Of a stretch of DNA of 7,894 nt, positions 1-6,852 are shown piece after piece. How positions within the stretch are numbered: the stretch's first letter is position 1; each line of letters begins with the position of its first letter. The position numbers and the translations under genes were made by a program. The notes beneath the pieces were generated by a model. That model was not told where the DNA came from, made no database searches, and was given only the letters and a program-made list of their open reading frames with translations. Source of the stretch: UBA11524 sp964391995 (GTDB lineage: Bacteria; Bacillota; Clostridia; Christensenellales; Aristaeellaceae). The DNA is taken from positions 1 through 7,894 of the forward strand of contig CAYMOM010000095.1 in NCBI GenBank assembly GCA_964391995.1, given 5' to 3'.

Positions 1-130
1 TGGGGCCGGGGGAAATCAGCTTGGGAATGTCCAGGTAGCAGTCCTGCAGGTTGCCTTCATAGGCATGGCGGGCAACCTCCCGCAGAACCTTGTACTTCAG
101 TTTTTGCACATAGGTGTCGAAAAGCAGCAT
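1..130 (-). CDS. [FeFe]-hydrogenase, group B-like, N-terminal fragment (cut by window edge)
   Basis: Only the first 43 codons are visible; the gene runs off the left edge. The peptide starts MLLFDTYVQKLKYKVLREV and continues to a DIPKLISPGP segment. This short helical N-terminus (an FDT-x-VQ-x-LKYKVL start, then a D/E-IP-x-x-I-x-PGP motif) is one I recognise from ferredoxin-type group B [FeFe]-hydrogenases of Clostridia, where 4Fe-4S motifs and the H-cluster domain follow. None of those catalytic parts lies in the window, so the call rests on the leader alone plus the context of a HydS operon. The ATG at 130 has GGAGG ten bases upstream (141-145). It begins 21 nt after the stop of the SpoIIE-type phosphatase gene, so it is probably the last visible cistron of the operon. 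If correct, it would be a soluble cytoplasmic enzyme that makes H2 from reduced ferredoxin. Alternative: another iron-sulfur oxidoreductase with the same leader. Confidence 0.68.
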   Translation of the reverse strand, partial: MLLFDTYVQKLKYKVLREVARHAYEGNLQDCYLDIPKLISPGP

Positions 131-151
131 TCCTTGTGTGCCTCCATTCGT

Positions 152-1324
152 TTAGAAGTAGTTCAGGCGGATGTGCTTGCCCATTTTCTCCAGGCAGGTA
201 GCCAGGTTGGTGATCAGCTGCTGCTTGATGGCAAAGTTGATGGGCAAATCGGGATTCTGGTGGGCGGGGTTGATGGCGCGGCCGACGTAGAAATTCACAT
301 CGGTGGCGTTTTCGAACAATTCCTTGGCAATCAGGCTGGCGCCGTCCCGTTGGGTGAGCCAGGTGGGCGCCATTTTGGCCTGATCCAGGAAATCCTCGGC
401 ATACTTCAGCACCTTAGCCAGGGTAATCACGCCCTCGGTGGTCAGGTCAACGCCCTTGATGGTGCTGATGGGCGGCACCTCCGGGTCGTGATAGTCAAGG
501 GAGGCAATGATGGGCTGGTTCAGGTAGCGGGAAACCACATTGCTGGTGGTGCCGCCGCAGACGATTTTGGTGCCCTTCTTGCTGAAGAACAGGTTCATCA
601 TCCGCTCGTCGTCTTCCTTCTTTTCCGGCGGGCCTACCACCAGGTTCACGGTGTGGCGGTTGCGCACGCGGGCCACGGCGATGGTGGTGTCGTCCCCGGG
701 CTTGCCGCCGTAGAGCCGGTTGCACTCGTCAATGATCAGGCTGGCGGTAGACTTGGCGCTGTTGCCGGGCAGGTAGTTTGCCATGGCGTAATCCGCAATG
801 GAATCCCGGCTCCAGCCAAAGTTCATGGTCATGCCCACGCCGGCCCACTCCGCACCGTCGCTCATGGCGATGAACAGGTCATCCACCTCAATGGGGAAGG
901 TGCTCTCCCAGATGGTCTTCCCGGCGATGATGCGGGTGGTCTTGGGGTAGTCGAACACCTCGCCTTTGCGCAGGACGATGGTGGCGGGATTGTCGAACTG
1001 GATGATGTGGGCGGTTTCGTTGTTCAGGATCCGCAGGATGGTGAAGGTGGAATAGGCCACCTGGCGCACGCTGCACACGGGCAGGGTGCTGGCAATGGTG
1101 GAAACGCACTGCTCCAGGGGAATGCCGCCGGAAATCATGGTGCACAGTATTTTGGAGGTCAGGGTGGAAAGGATGTTGGCCTTCACGCCGCTGCCCAGGC
1201 CGTCTGCCAGCACCAGGGTCAGGTCCTCATCGCCGCCGCCGCAAATTTCCACCTTGTCGCCGCAAAGGGTTTCGCCAACATGGTTCAGGCTGATCCAGCC
1301 GGTTTCAATCCACAGGTCATTCAT
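152..1324 (-). CDS. SpoIIE-family PP2C-type protein phosphatase
   Basis: Predicted cytoplasmic, metal-dependent Ser/Thr phosphatase of 390 residues. The PP2C/SpoIIE fold occupies about residues 1-222. Metal-binding acidic motifs are intact: GDKVEI (D23), ADGLGSG (D41), AMSDGAEWAG (D156) and GDDTT (D211/D212), so it should be active. There is no membrane segment, unlike sporulation SpoIIE, and no sensor domain. A second domain of about 165 residues follows (around 226-390), with a charged linker (PPEKKEDDER) and a glycine-rich GTKIVCGGTTSN stretch; I do not recognise a function for it. I chose the ATG at 1324 (MNDLWIE) because AAAGGA at 1336-1341 is 11 nt upstream. The in-frame ATG at 1336 abuts that site and is unlikely. 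The start overlaps the HydS stop (ATGAATGA, 8 nt), suggesting translational coupling and matched amounts. PP2C-type phosphatases are known neighbours of group C hydrogenases. The substrate is unknown; HydS or a target of the nearby kinase are candidates. Confidence 0.88.
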   Translation of the reverse strand: MNDLWIETGWISLNHVGETLCGDKVEICGGGDEDLTLVLADGLGSGVKANILSTLTSKILCTMISGGIPLEQCVSTIASTLPVCSVRQVAYSTFTILRILNNETAHIIQFDNPATIVLRKGEVFDYPKTTRIIAGKTIWESTFPIEVDDLFIAMSDGAEWAGVGMTMNFGWSRDSIADYAMANYLPGNSAKSTASLIIDECNRLYGGKPGDDTTIAVARVRNRHTVNLVVGPPEKKEDDERMMNLFFSKKGTKIVCGGTTSNVVSRYLNQPIIASLDYHDPEVPPISTIKGVDLTTEGVITLAKVLKYAEDFLDQAKMAPTWLTQRDGASLIAKELFENATDVNFYVGRAINPAHQNPDLPINFAIKQQLITNLATCLEKMGKHIRLNYF

Positions 1325-2993
1325 GGGCCATCGCATCCTTTAGTTTGGTGAGGGCGATCTTGGTCTCGGCGGTGGTTTCACCCAGCAGGGAGGCGATTTC
1401 CTGCACAATGCGCATTTGCTTTTCAATCACCTTGTCGGTAATTTCGGCAGTCTGCTGCTTCAGCTCGGTGCCTTCCAGGCGCAGGCGCTCCTGCTCGGTT
1501 ACATCGCGGATCAGGGTGATGACCACATGATACTGACGGTCGTAGAGGATGGTTTCATCCACATACCGGTCATAGTCCGCCAGGTAATGCCTGCAGGTGG
1601 TGGTATGCAGTGCTGCGTGAACCAGGTTCTGGTAGGGTTCCGGGTTCAGGATGCGCACCACATGCTCGTGCAGGATGTCCTTGGCCTGGCGCAGGCCAAA
1701 CATCTTCAGGGCGGAAGGGTTAATCTGCTGCACCACCAGGTCTTCATCCATAACGATGATGGCGGTGGGGGTGTTGTGGATGATGGTATCGGAGAAGCTC
1801 TCGGCTTTTTCCTTCAGGAAGGGCAGGCACATTTCGATCTTTGCTTTCCCCTCCAGGATGGCAATGGCCTTGTCTCGGCAGGTGGGATAGCCGCAGCTGC
1901 CGCAGTTCAGCTCCTTCTCCGGGCTGGTCTTGCCCATCTTGAACAGCATGTCCCGTATGGCATCGCTGCCAAAGCGGGTGCGGCTGTCCCCTTCAAAGGT
2001 GTAGGTGGTGCTGATGTCCGGCTTGTGCTCATACTGGTAGGGCAGGGAACCATTGCCGGCAAAGTTGGCCACACGCATGGCGCCCTTCAGCCGGCGCTCG
2101 GCATGGTCGCGGATGCAGGGCCCGTTGACGCAGCTGCCGGCGCAGGCGCTCATTTCAATGAACACCTTGCCAAACTCGCTGTTCTCAATCTCGTCAAATA
2201 CGCCGCGGCAGTTGCCAATGCCGTCAATGGCAATGCGGCGGTAGCCTTCCACCTTGGCAGTGGCCTTCAGAACGCCGCCGGTGGAGGGATACAGCCGGGC
2301 CAGGGCACCCTCGCTCTCCGGGTCAACGTGCTCGTAGGGCAGGTCGATGCCCTCATCGGCAAACCAGTCCGCCAGCTCGTCAAAGGTGAGCACCGCATCG
2401 GTATAGGGGCTTTCGTCGCCCTCTTTTTTCTTGGCGATGCACGGGCCGATGAACACCGTGAAGGCATTGGGCTGCTGTTCCTTGATCAGCTTGCAGTGGG
2501 CCTCCATGGGGGTGAGCACCTTGGCCAGGTAGGGGAGCATGGTGGGGTAATACTTTTTGATAAGCATGTTGATGGAGGGACAGCAGCTGGAAATAATCAC
2601 ATGCAGCTTACCCTCGCGCATGATCTTTGCGTATTCTTCACTGACCAGCTGGGCGCCGATGGCGGTTTCCTGCACCTGGGCAAAGCCCAGCTTCAGCAGC
2701 GCATCGCTGATGACCTGCAGGCTGCGGATACGGAAATTGGCAATGAAGGACGGAGCCAGGCTGCACACCACATGGCGGCCGGCAGCGATAGCGGCCTTCA
2801 CCCGCAGCACATCATTACGCACCTGCTTGGCCTTCTGCGGGCAGGTAACATAGCAGCGCCCACAGAGAATGCAGTCGTTATGGACGATCTCCGCCGTATC
2901 GTTGGCGAAGGTGATGGCCTTCACCGAACAGTTGCGGATGCACTTATAGCAGTCCGTGCAGTTGTTCTTGTTCAGGTTGAGTATTTCCTGCAT
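1317..2993 (-). CDS. hydS: Sensory [FeFe]-hydrogenase HydS (group C) with PAS domain
   Basis: A 558-residue putative H2 or redox sensor. Domains in order: two [4Fe-4S] motifs (C12/C15/C18/C22 and C41/C44/C47/C51); H-cluster domain (about 75-320); an additional Fe-S motif C364-x2-C367-x4-C372-x16-C389; a PAS domain (about 397-500); and a helical, probably coiled-coil tail (about 500-555). H-cluster loops: L1 SSCCPS (C138 ligand), L2 GPCIAKKKE (C185 ligand, K188 equivalent to the cyanide-contacting Lys), L3 EMSACAGSC (C284 and C288 ligands). Two methionines near the diiron site of CpI-type enzymes are here Gly183 and Ser282, as reported for sensory forms. The Cys next to the L1 ligand (C137), the proton relay of catalytic enzymes, is kept. 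No kinase or cyclase output domain is fused, so signalling would go through partner proteins. The ATG at 2993 has AGGAGAGG upstream at good spacing. It follows the ferredoxin gene by 72 nt and overlaps the phosphatase gene. Family call is firm; the sensory role is known only by inference in this family. Confidence 0.92.
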   Translation of the reverse strand: MQEILNLNKNNCTDCYKCIRNCSVKAITFANDTAEIVHNDCILCGRCYVTCPQKAKQVRNDVLRVKAAIAAGRHVVCSLAPSFIANFRIRSLQVISDALLKLGFAQVQETAIGAQLVSEEYAKIMREGKLHVIISSCCPSINMLIKKYYPTMLPYLAKVLTPMEAHCKLIKEQQPNAFTVFIGPCIAKKKEGDESPYTDAVLTFDELADWFADEGIDLPYEHVDPESEGALARLYPSTGGVLKATAKVEGYRRIAIDGIGNCRGVFDEIENSEFGKVFIEMSACAGSCVNGPCIRDHAERRLKGAMRVANFAGNGSLPYQYEHKPDISTTYTFEGDSRTRFGSDAIRDMLFKMGKTSPEKELNCGSCGYPTCRDKAIAILEGKAKIEMCLPFLKEKAESFSDTIIHNTPTAIIVMDEDLVVQQINPSALKMFGLRQAKDILHEHVVRILNPEPYQNLVHAALHTTTCRHYLADYDRYVDETILYDRQYHVVITLIRDVTEQERLRLEGTELKQQTAEITDKVIEKQMRIVQEIASLLGETTAETKIALTKLKDAMAHE

Positions 2994-3022
2994 GATTGTC
3001 CTCTCCTGTATAACGCGGATTA

Positions 3023-3048
3023 GGGCTGGCGCAAAATTACGTCAGCCC
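3023..3048 (-). repeat. Intercistronic inverted repeat between ferredoxin gene and hydS
   Basis: In the 72-nt gap before hydS the transcript can form a GC-rich hairpin: GGGCTG pairs with CAGCCC, then one A-C mismatch and two more C/G pairs, around an eight-base loop. No T-run follows, so it does not look like an intrinsic terminator. It could protect or separate the hydS part of the mRNA and so change protein ratios. This is the longest gap inside the operon. A stem this short may be chance. Confidence 0.4.
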
Positions 3049-3065
3049 CATAGGATACGAAAGCC

Positions 3066-3305
3066 TTACAGGCGGGGAAGCACATCCTTCTCGAAGAAGG
3101 TGCGGGTGGAATCGGGGGTCAGGGAGAAGGCCTCGCCATCGATGGTGACGCACACGCCATTCTGGCAGTTGCCCATGCAGAACTGGCCAGCCAGCTCAAT
3201 CTTGTCGCCCAGGTTGTTTTCCTTCACCAGGGACTGCAGCTCCTCCACAATCTGGCGGGAGCCCTTCAGGTGGCAGCTGGAACCGATGCAGATGGTAATC
3301 TTCAT
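3066..3305 (-). CDS. Thioredoxin-like [2Fe-2S] ferredoxin (NuoE/HydC C-terminal-domain type)
   Basis: A 79-residue cytoplasmic electron carrier. It matches the thioredoxin-fold [2Fe-2S] domain of NuoE/HydC-type subunits: cluster motif C6-x4-C11 near the start (ICIGSSCHLKG) and C43-x3-C47 (FCMGNCQNGVC), with a fifth cysteine at C52. The N-terminal helical domain of full-length NuoE (about 160 residues) is absent, so this is the stand-alone form often found beside hydrogenase genes. No NuoF-like flavoprotein subunit is present in the window, so its partner is more likely HydS, the hydrogenase at the left edge, or something encoded elsewhere. I chose ATG 3305 (MKITICIG), with AGGAG ten nt upstream; an in-frame TTG at 3311 is only four nt from that site. 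It lies 21 nt after the kinase gene and 72 nt before hydS. The fold and cluster are well supported; the electron-transfer role within the HydS circuit is inferred. Confidence 0.87.
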   Translation of the reverse strand: MKITICIGSSCHLKGSRQIVEELQSLVKENNLGDKIELAGQFCMGNCQNGVCVTIDGEAFSLTPDSTRTFFEKDVLPRL

Positions 3306-3326
3306 ACTCAATATTCTCCTTTGTGA

Positions 3327-4085
3327 TTACTGATAATCCACAACATTGACCCAGGAGAGCAGGAATTCCCGCTCGTTGGCGTTGCCCTTCACGGACTGGG
3401 AGGCAGCCACAATGGGCATCCACTTCTGCACATACTGCTTGGCGGTATCGCTCTTCTTGCAGAACAGGTCAAGGTATTTGTTGGCCATGTTCGTATCGCC
3501 GCTCAGGCAGAACAGCAGATAGGTGCGGGCCGCATCAGCCGAGGCGTTGCCCTGGGTGGCGTGGGACCAGTCCAGGATATAGGGTGTGCCGTCCTCGGTG
3601 ATGATGATGTTGGAGGGATTGAAGTCGCCATGGCACACCTTGTTGTGCTTGGGCATGCCCTCCAGGCGGGTGTGCAGGTCATACCGGGTGGTGGCGTCCA
3701 GCTCCGTCTGGCTGATCTTGCGGTTCATCTTGTCCTTCAGCTTGTTCAGCATGGGGCAGGTCCTGCTGTGCACCTCCAGCTGCAGGTCCACCAGCAGCGC
3801 CAGGTATTCATCCTTCTTTTCCTCGTCGTCGCCGGCCTCGGCCATCAGCTGGGACAGGGTCTTGCCCTTGATGTACTCGGACACGATGGCCCACTTGCCA
3901 TCCACCGTGCACACCTCCAGCACCCGGGGAATGTTCAGGCCGGTTTCCTCAATGCGGGCCTGGTTCAGCGCCTCGTTGAGCACATCGGCCTTGGAGTACT
4001 CGGCGTCGAACACCTTGATGCACTTGTCGCCGTCCCGGTAGACGGTCTTCTTGTTGCGGAAGGCGATCACTCGATCCAGATTCAT
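3327..4085 (-). CDS. Small APH/choline-kinase-fold phosphotransferase
   Basis: A 252-residue kinase-like protein of the aminoglycoside phosphotransferase (APH) superfamily. Seen in order: a short N-lobe with the probable ATP-binding lysine K24 in CIKVF; a helix with E38 as candidate salt-bridge partner; a hinge around VSEYIKGKTLSQL (68-80); the catalytic loop HGDFNPSN (152-159, base D154, metal-binding N159); and ILDWSHA (170-176), where D172 takes the place of the DFG aspartate. All key residues are present, so it is probably active. No membrane segment or sensor domain is seen. Start: ATG 4085, with AGGAGG eight nt upstream (4094-4099); the upstream in-frame extension lies inside adhE and is dismissed. 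It starts 16 nt after the adhE stop. APH-fold enzymes phosphorylate small molecules or, less often, proteins, so the substrate cannot be read from sequence. Placement with a PP2C phosphatase and HydS makes a signalling role attractive but unproven. There is no reason to call it antibiotic resistance. Confidence 0.8.
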   Translation of the reverse strand: MNLDRVIAFRNKKTVYRDGDKCIKVFDAEYSKADVLNEALNQARIEETGLNIPRVLEVCTVDGKWAIVSEYIKGKTLSQLMAEAGDDEEKKDEYLALLVDLQLEVHSRTCPMLNKLKDKMNRKISQTELDATTRYDLHTRLEGMPKHNKVCHGDFNPSNIIITEDGTPYILDWSHATQGNASADAARTYLLFCLSGDTNMANKYLDLFCKKSDTAKQYVQKWMPIVAASQSVKGNANEREFLLSWVNVVDYQ

Positions 4086-4101
4086 CTTCGTTTCCTCCTT
4101 C

Positions 4102-6804
4102 TTAAGCCTTGCGGCCCTTGCTGTATACAGCCTTAACGGCATCGGTGCTGTCCACCACGGGCAGGTTCTTCTCGCTGGGGGTATCGGCCTCAACAAAGTG
4201 CTTGCCGTAGTAGGCATTCAGGTACATCTGCTTGATCTCGCTCATCAGGGGATAGCGGGGGTTGGCGCCGGTGCACTGGTCATCGAAGGCCTGCTCCACC
4301 ATGTCGTCCAGGGTAGCCAGGAAGGTTTCCTCGCTGATGTTGTAATCGGCGATGGTGTCCTTGATGCCCACCCGGTGCTTCAGCTGGTTCACAGCGTCAA
4401 TCAGGCCCTGGAGCTTCTGCTCGTCGGTATCGCCCTTGATGCCCAGGTATTCAGCCACCTCGGCATAGCGGGCCAGGGTGTGGGGATGATCGTACTGGGA
4501 GAAGGTGCCCATCTTGGCGGGCGCCTCGGCAGCGTTGAAGCGAAGCACTTCCTCGATCATCAGGGCGTTGGCAACGCCGTGGGGCAGGTGGTGGAAGGCG
4601 CCCAGCTTGTGGGCCATGGAGTGGCACACACCCAGGAAGGCGTTGGCGAAGGCCATGCCGGCCATGGTGGCGGCGTTTGCCATCTTTTCGCGGGCTTCCA
4701 CATCGGTCTGACCGTTGTCATAGGCCCGGGGCAGGTAGGTGAAGATGGTCTTCAGAGCCTTCAGGGCCAGGCCATCGGTGTAGTCGGTAGCCATAACGGA
4801 GGCATAGGCCTCCAGGGCATGGGTCACAGCATCGATACCGGAGGCAGCGGTCAGGCCGCGGGGTGCGGACATGTGGAAGTCGGTATCGATAATCGCCATG
4901 TTGGGCAGCAGCTGATAGTCTGCCAGGGGGTACTTGACGCCGGTCTTCTCATCGGTGATCACGGCGAAGGGGGTCACCTCGGAGCCGGTGCCGGCGGAGG
5001 TGGGAATGGCGACGAAGTAAGCCTTTTCACCCATCTTGGGGAAGGTGTACACGCGCTTGCGGATGTCGATGAAGCGCATAGCCATGTCCATGAAGTCGGC
5101 TTCGGGATGCTCGTACAGCACCCACATGATCTTGGCAGCGTCCATGGCGGAGCCGCCGCCCAGGGCGATGATGGTATCAGGCTTGAAGGCACGCATCTGG
5201 GCAGCACCCTCCATGGCGTTGGCCAGGGTGGGATCGGGCTGCACGTTGAAGAAGGTGGTGTGCACAATGCCCATCTCGTCCAGCTTATCGGCAATGGGCT
5301 TGGAGTAGCCGTGCTCGTACAGGAAGCTGTCGGTAACGATGAAGGCGCGCTTCTTGCCCATAACGGTCTTCAGCTCGTCCAGGGCAACGGGCAGGCAGCC
5401 TTTCTTGATATAAACCTTCTCGGGGGCACGGAACCAGAGCATGTTCTCCCTTCTTTCGGCAACGGTCTTGATGTTCAGCAGGTGCTTCACGCCCACGTTT
5501 TCGGAAACGGAGTTGCCGCCCCAGGAGCCGCAGCCCAGCGTGAGGGAAGGCGCCAGCTTGAAGTTGTACAGGTCGCCGATGCCGCCGTGGGAGGAGGGGG
5601 TGTTGACCAGGATGCGGCAGGTCTTCATCCGGGCGGCGAACTCCTGCAGCTTGTCCTGCTCGGTGGTCACATTCAGGTAGATGGAGGAGGTGTGGCCATA
5701 GCCGCCGTCCGCCACCAGGTGCTCGGCCTTGGCCAGGGCGTCCTGGAAGTCAGTGGCCTTGTACATGGCCAGCACGGGGGACAGCTTTTCGTGGGCGAAT
5801 TCCTCGCTCAGCTCCACGCTCTCCACTTCGCCAATCAGGATCTTGGTGCCAACGGGCACGGTGACGCCAGCCAGCTCGGCAATCCTGGCAGCCTTCTGGC
5901 CCACGATCTTGGCGTTCAGGCCGCCGTTGATGATGATGGTCTTGCGAACTTTCTCGGTTTCCTCGGGGTTCAGGAAGTAGCAGCCCCGGGCAGCAAACTC
6001 GGCCTTCACGGCCTCGTACACGCTCTCCAGCACGATCACGGACTGCTCGGAAGCGCAGATCATGCCGTTGTCGAAGGTCTTGGAGTGGATGATGGAGTTC
6101 ACAGCCAGCAGCACATCGGCAGTATCGTCGATAATGGCAGGGGTGTTGCCGGCGCCAACGCCCAGGGCAGGCTTGCCGCTGGAATAGGCCGCCTTCACCA
6201 TGCCGGGACCGCCGGTAGCCAGGATGATGTCGCTCTCCTTCATGACGGTGTTGGTCAGGTCCAGGGAGGGCACATCGATCCAGTTGATAATGCCTTCGGG
6301 GGCGCCGGCAGCAACGGCGGCATCCAGCACCAGCTTGGCAGCGGCAATGGTGCTGCCCTTGGCCCGGGGATGGGGAGAGATGATGATGGCATTGCGGGTC
6401 TTCAGGGCAATCAAGCACTTGAAGATGGCGGTGGAGGTGGGGTTGGTGGTGGGGATGACGGCGGCAATGACGCCGATGGGCTCGGCAACCTTCTTGATGC
6501 CGTAGGCTTTGTCCTCTTCAATCACGCCGCAGGTCTTGGTGTCCTTGTAGGCGTTATAGATGTACTCAGCGGCGTAGTTGTTCTTGATCACCTTGTCCTC
6601 AACAACGCCCATGCCGGTTTCCTCCACAGCCATCTTGGCCAGTGGAATGCGGGCTTTGTTGGCAGCGGAGGCCGCCGCCAGGAAAATCTTATCCACCTGC
6701 TCCTGGGTGTAGGTGGCAAAAAGCTGCTGGGCCTTGCGGGTCTGGGCAATGGCTGCCTCCAGCTTCTCAACACTGTCGATCACAACGCGATTCTGGTCAT
6801 TCAT
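4102..6804 (-). CDS. adhE: Bifunctional acetaldehyde-CoA/alcohol dehydrogenase AdhE
   Basis: Converts acetyl-CoA to acetaldehyde and then ethanol, oxidising two NADH; the family forms cytoplasmic filaments (spirosomes). At 900 residues it has the full family length (about 870-900). The N-terminal CoA-dependent aldehyde dehydrogenase half (about 1-445) has catalytic C250 in FDNGMICASEQS. The C-terminal iron-dependent alcohol dehydrogenase half (about 455-870) has the nucleotide motif GGGSAMDAAK (549-558) and iron ligands D658 and H662 (GIDAVTHALEAY), H728 (GVCHSM) and H742 (LPHGVANAL). Each ADH ligand sits five positions later than in E. coli AdhE as I recall it. A polar tail follows residue 870. 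ATG 6804 is preferred because AGGAGG lies eight nt upstream; the in-frame ATG at 6834 would add ten poorly supported residues. adhE heads the proposed operon, directly behind a Rex-like operator, which fits NADH-responsive control. Known as the main ethanol route in many Clostridia. Confidence 0.97.
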   Translation of the reverse strand: MNDQNRVVIDSVEKLEAAIAQTRKAQQLFATYTQEQVDKIFLAAASAANKARIPLAKMAVEETGMGVVEDKVIKNNYAAEYIYNAYKDTKTCGVIEEDKAYGIKKVAEPIGVIAAVIPTTNPTSTAIFKCLIALKTRNAIIISPHPRAKGSTIAAAKLVLDAAVAAGAPEGIINWIDVPSLDLTNTVMKESDIILATGGPGMVKAAYSSGKPALGVGAGNTPAIIDDTADVLLAVNSIIHSKTFDNGMICASEQSVIVLESVYEAVKAEFAARGCYFLNPEETEKVRKTIIINGGLNAKIVGQKAARIAELAGVTVPVGTKILIGEVESVELSEEFAHEKLSPVLAMYKATDFQDALAKAEHLVADGGYGHTSSIYLNVTTEQDKLQEFAARMKTCRILVNTPSSHGGIGDLYNFKLAPSLTLGCGSWGGNSVSENVGVKHLLNIKTVAERRENMLWFRAPEKVYIKKGCLPVALDELKTVMGKKRAFIVTDSFLYEHGYSKPIADKLDEMGIVHTTFFNVQPDPTLANAMEGAAQMRAFKPDTIIALGGGSAMDAAKIMWVLYEHPEADFMDMAMRFIDIRKRVYTFPKMGEKAYFVAIPTSAGTGSEVTPFAVITDEKTGVKYPLADYQLLPNMAIIDTDFHMSAPRGLTAASGIDAVTHALEAYASVMATDYTDGLALKALKTIFTYLPRAYDNGQTDVEAREKMANAATMAGMAFANAFLGVCHSMAHKLGAFHHLPHGVANALMIEEVLRFNAAEAPAKMGTFSQYDHPHTLARYAEVAEYLGIKGDTDEQKLQGLIDAVNQLKHRVGIKDTIADYNISEETFLATLDDMVEQAFDDQCTGANPRYPLMSEIKQMYLNAYYGKHFVEADTPSEKNLPVVDSTDAVKAVYSKGRKA

Positions 6805-6812
6805 CCGTATGT

Positions 6813-6818
6813 CCTCCT
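6813..6818 (-). promoter_or_regulatory. Ribosome binding site of adhE
   Basis: A perfect AGGAGG eight nt before ATG 6804. It fixes the adhE start and argues against the in-frame ATG at 6834, which has only a weak GAGG four nt upstream. Confidence 0.85.
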
Positions 6819-6852
6819 GTTCTGGACTTCGCATTGAACCTCATTCTCTGGT

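Noticed and set aside
65..1351. 428-residue plus-strand open frame opposite the phosphatase gene
   Set aside because: Shadow of the phosphatase gene; Gly/His/Ala-rich product without domain features.
2994..3020. Possible internal promoter (TTGCGC/TATACA-like) before hydS
   Set aside because: The -10-like element is so close to the hydS start that transcription would begin in or after the ribosome binding site.
1416..3023. 535-residue plus-strand open frame opposite hydS
   Set aside because: Same codon-bias shadow effect; no recognisable motif, and hydS on the other strand has all cluster ligands.
3327..4085. Aminoglycoside resistance gene
   Set aside because: Only the general APH fold and catalytic loop are shared; length, context and lack of any mobile element argue for a housekeeping or signalling role.
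4086..4217. 44-residue N-terminal extension of the kinase
   Set aside because: It lies inside the adhE 3' end, is Pro/Arg-rich and has no ribosome site, whereas ATG 4085 has AGGAGG eight nt upstream.
6805..6834. Ten-residue N-terminal extension of AdhE from ATG 6834
   Set aside because: The extension would translate through the AGGAGG that serves ATG 6804; AdhE homologues need no such leader.
4051..6837. 928-residue open frame on the plus strand opposite adhE
   Set aside because: It mirrors adhE, whose G/C-ending codons keep an antisense frame open. The product is low-complexity Gly/His/Val-rich with no domain, while the minus strand encodes a complete AdhE.
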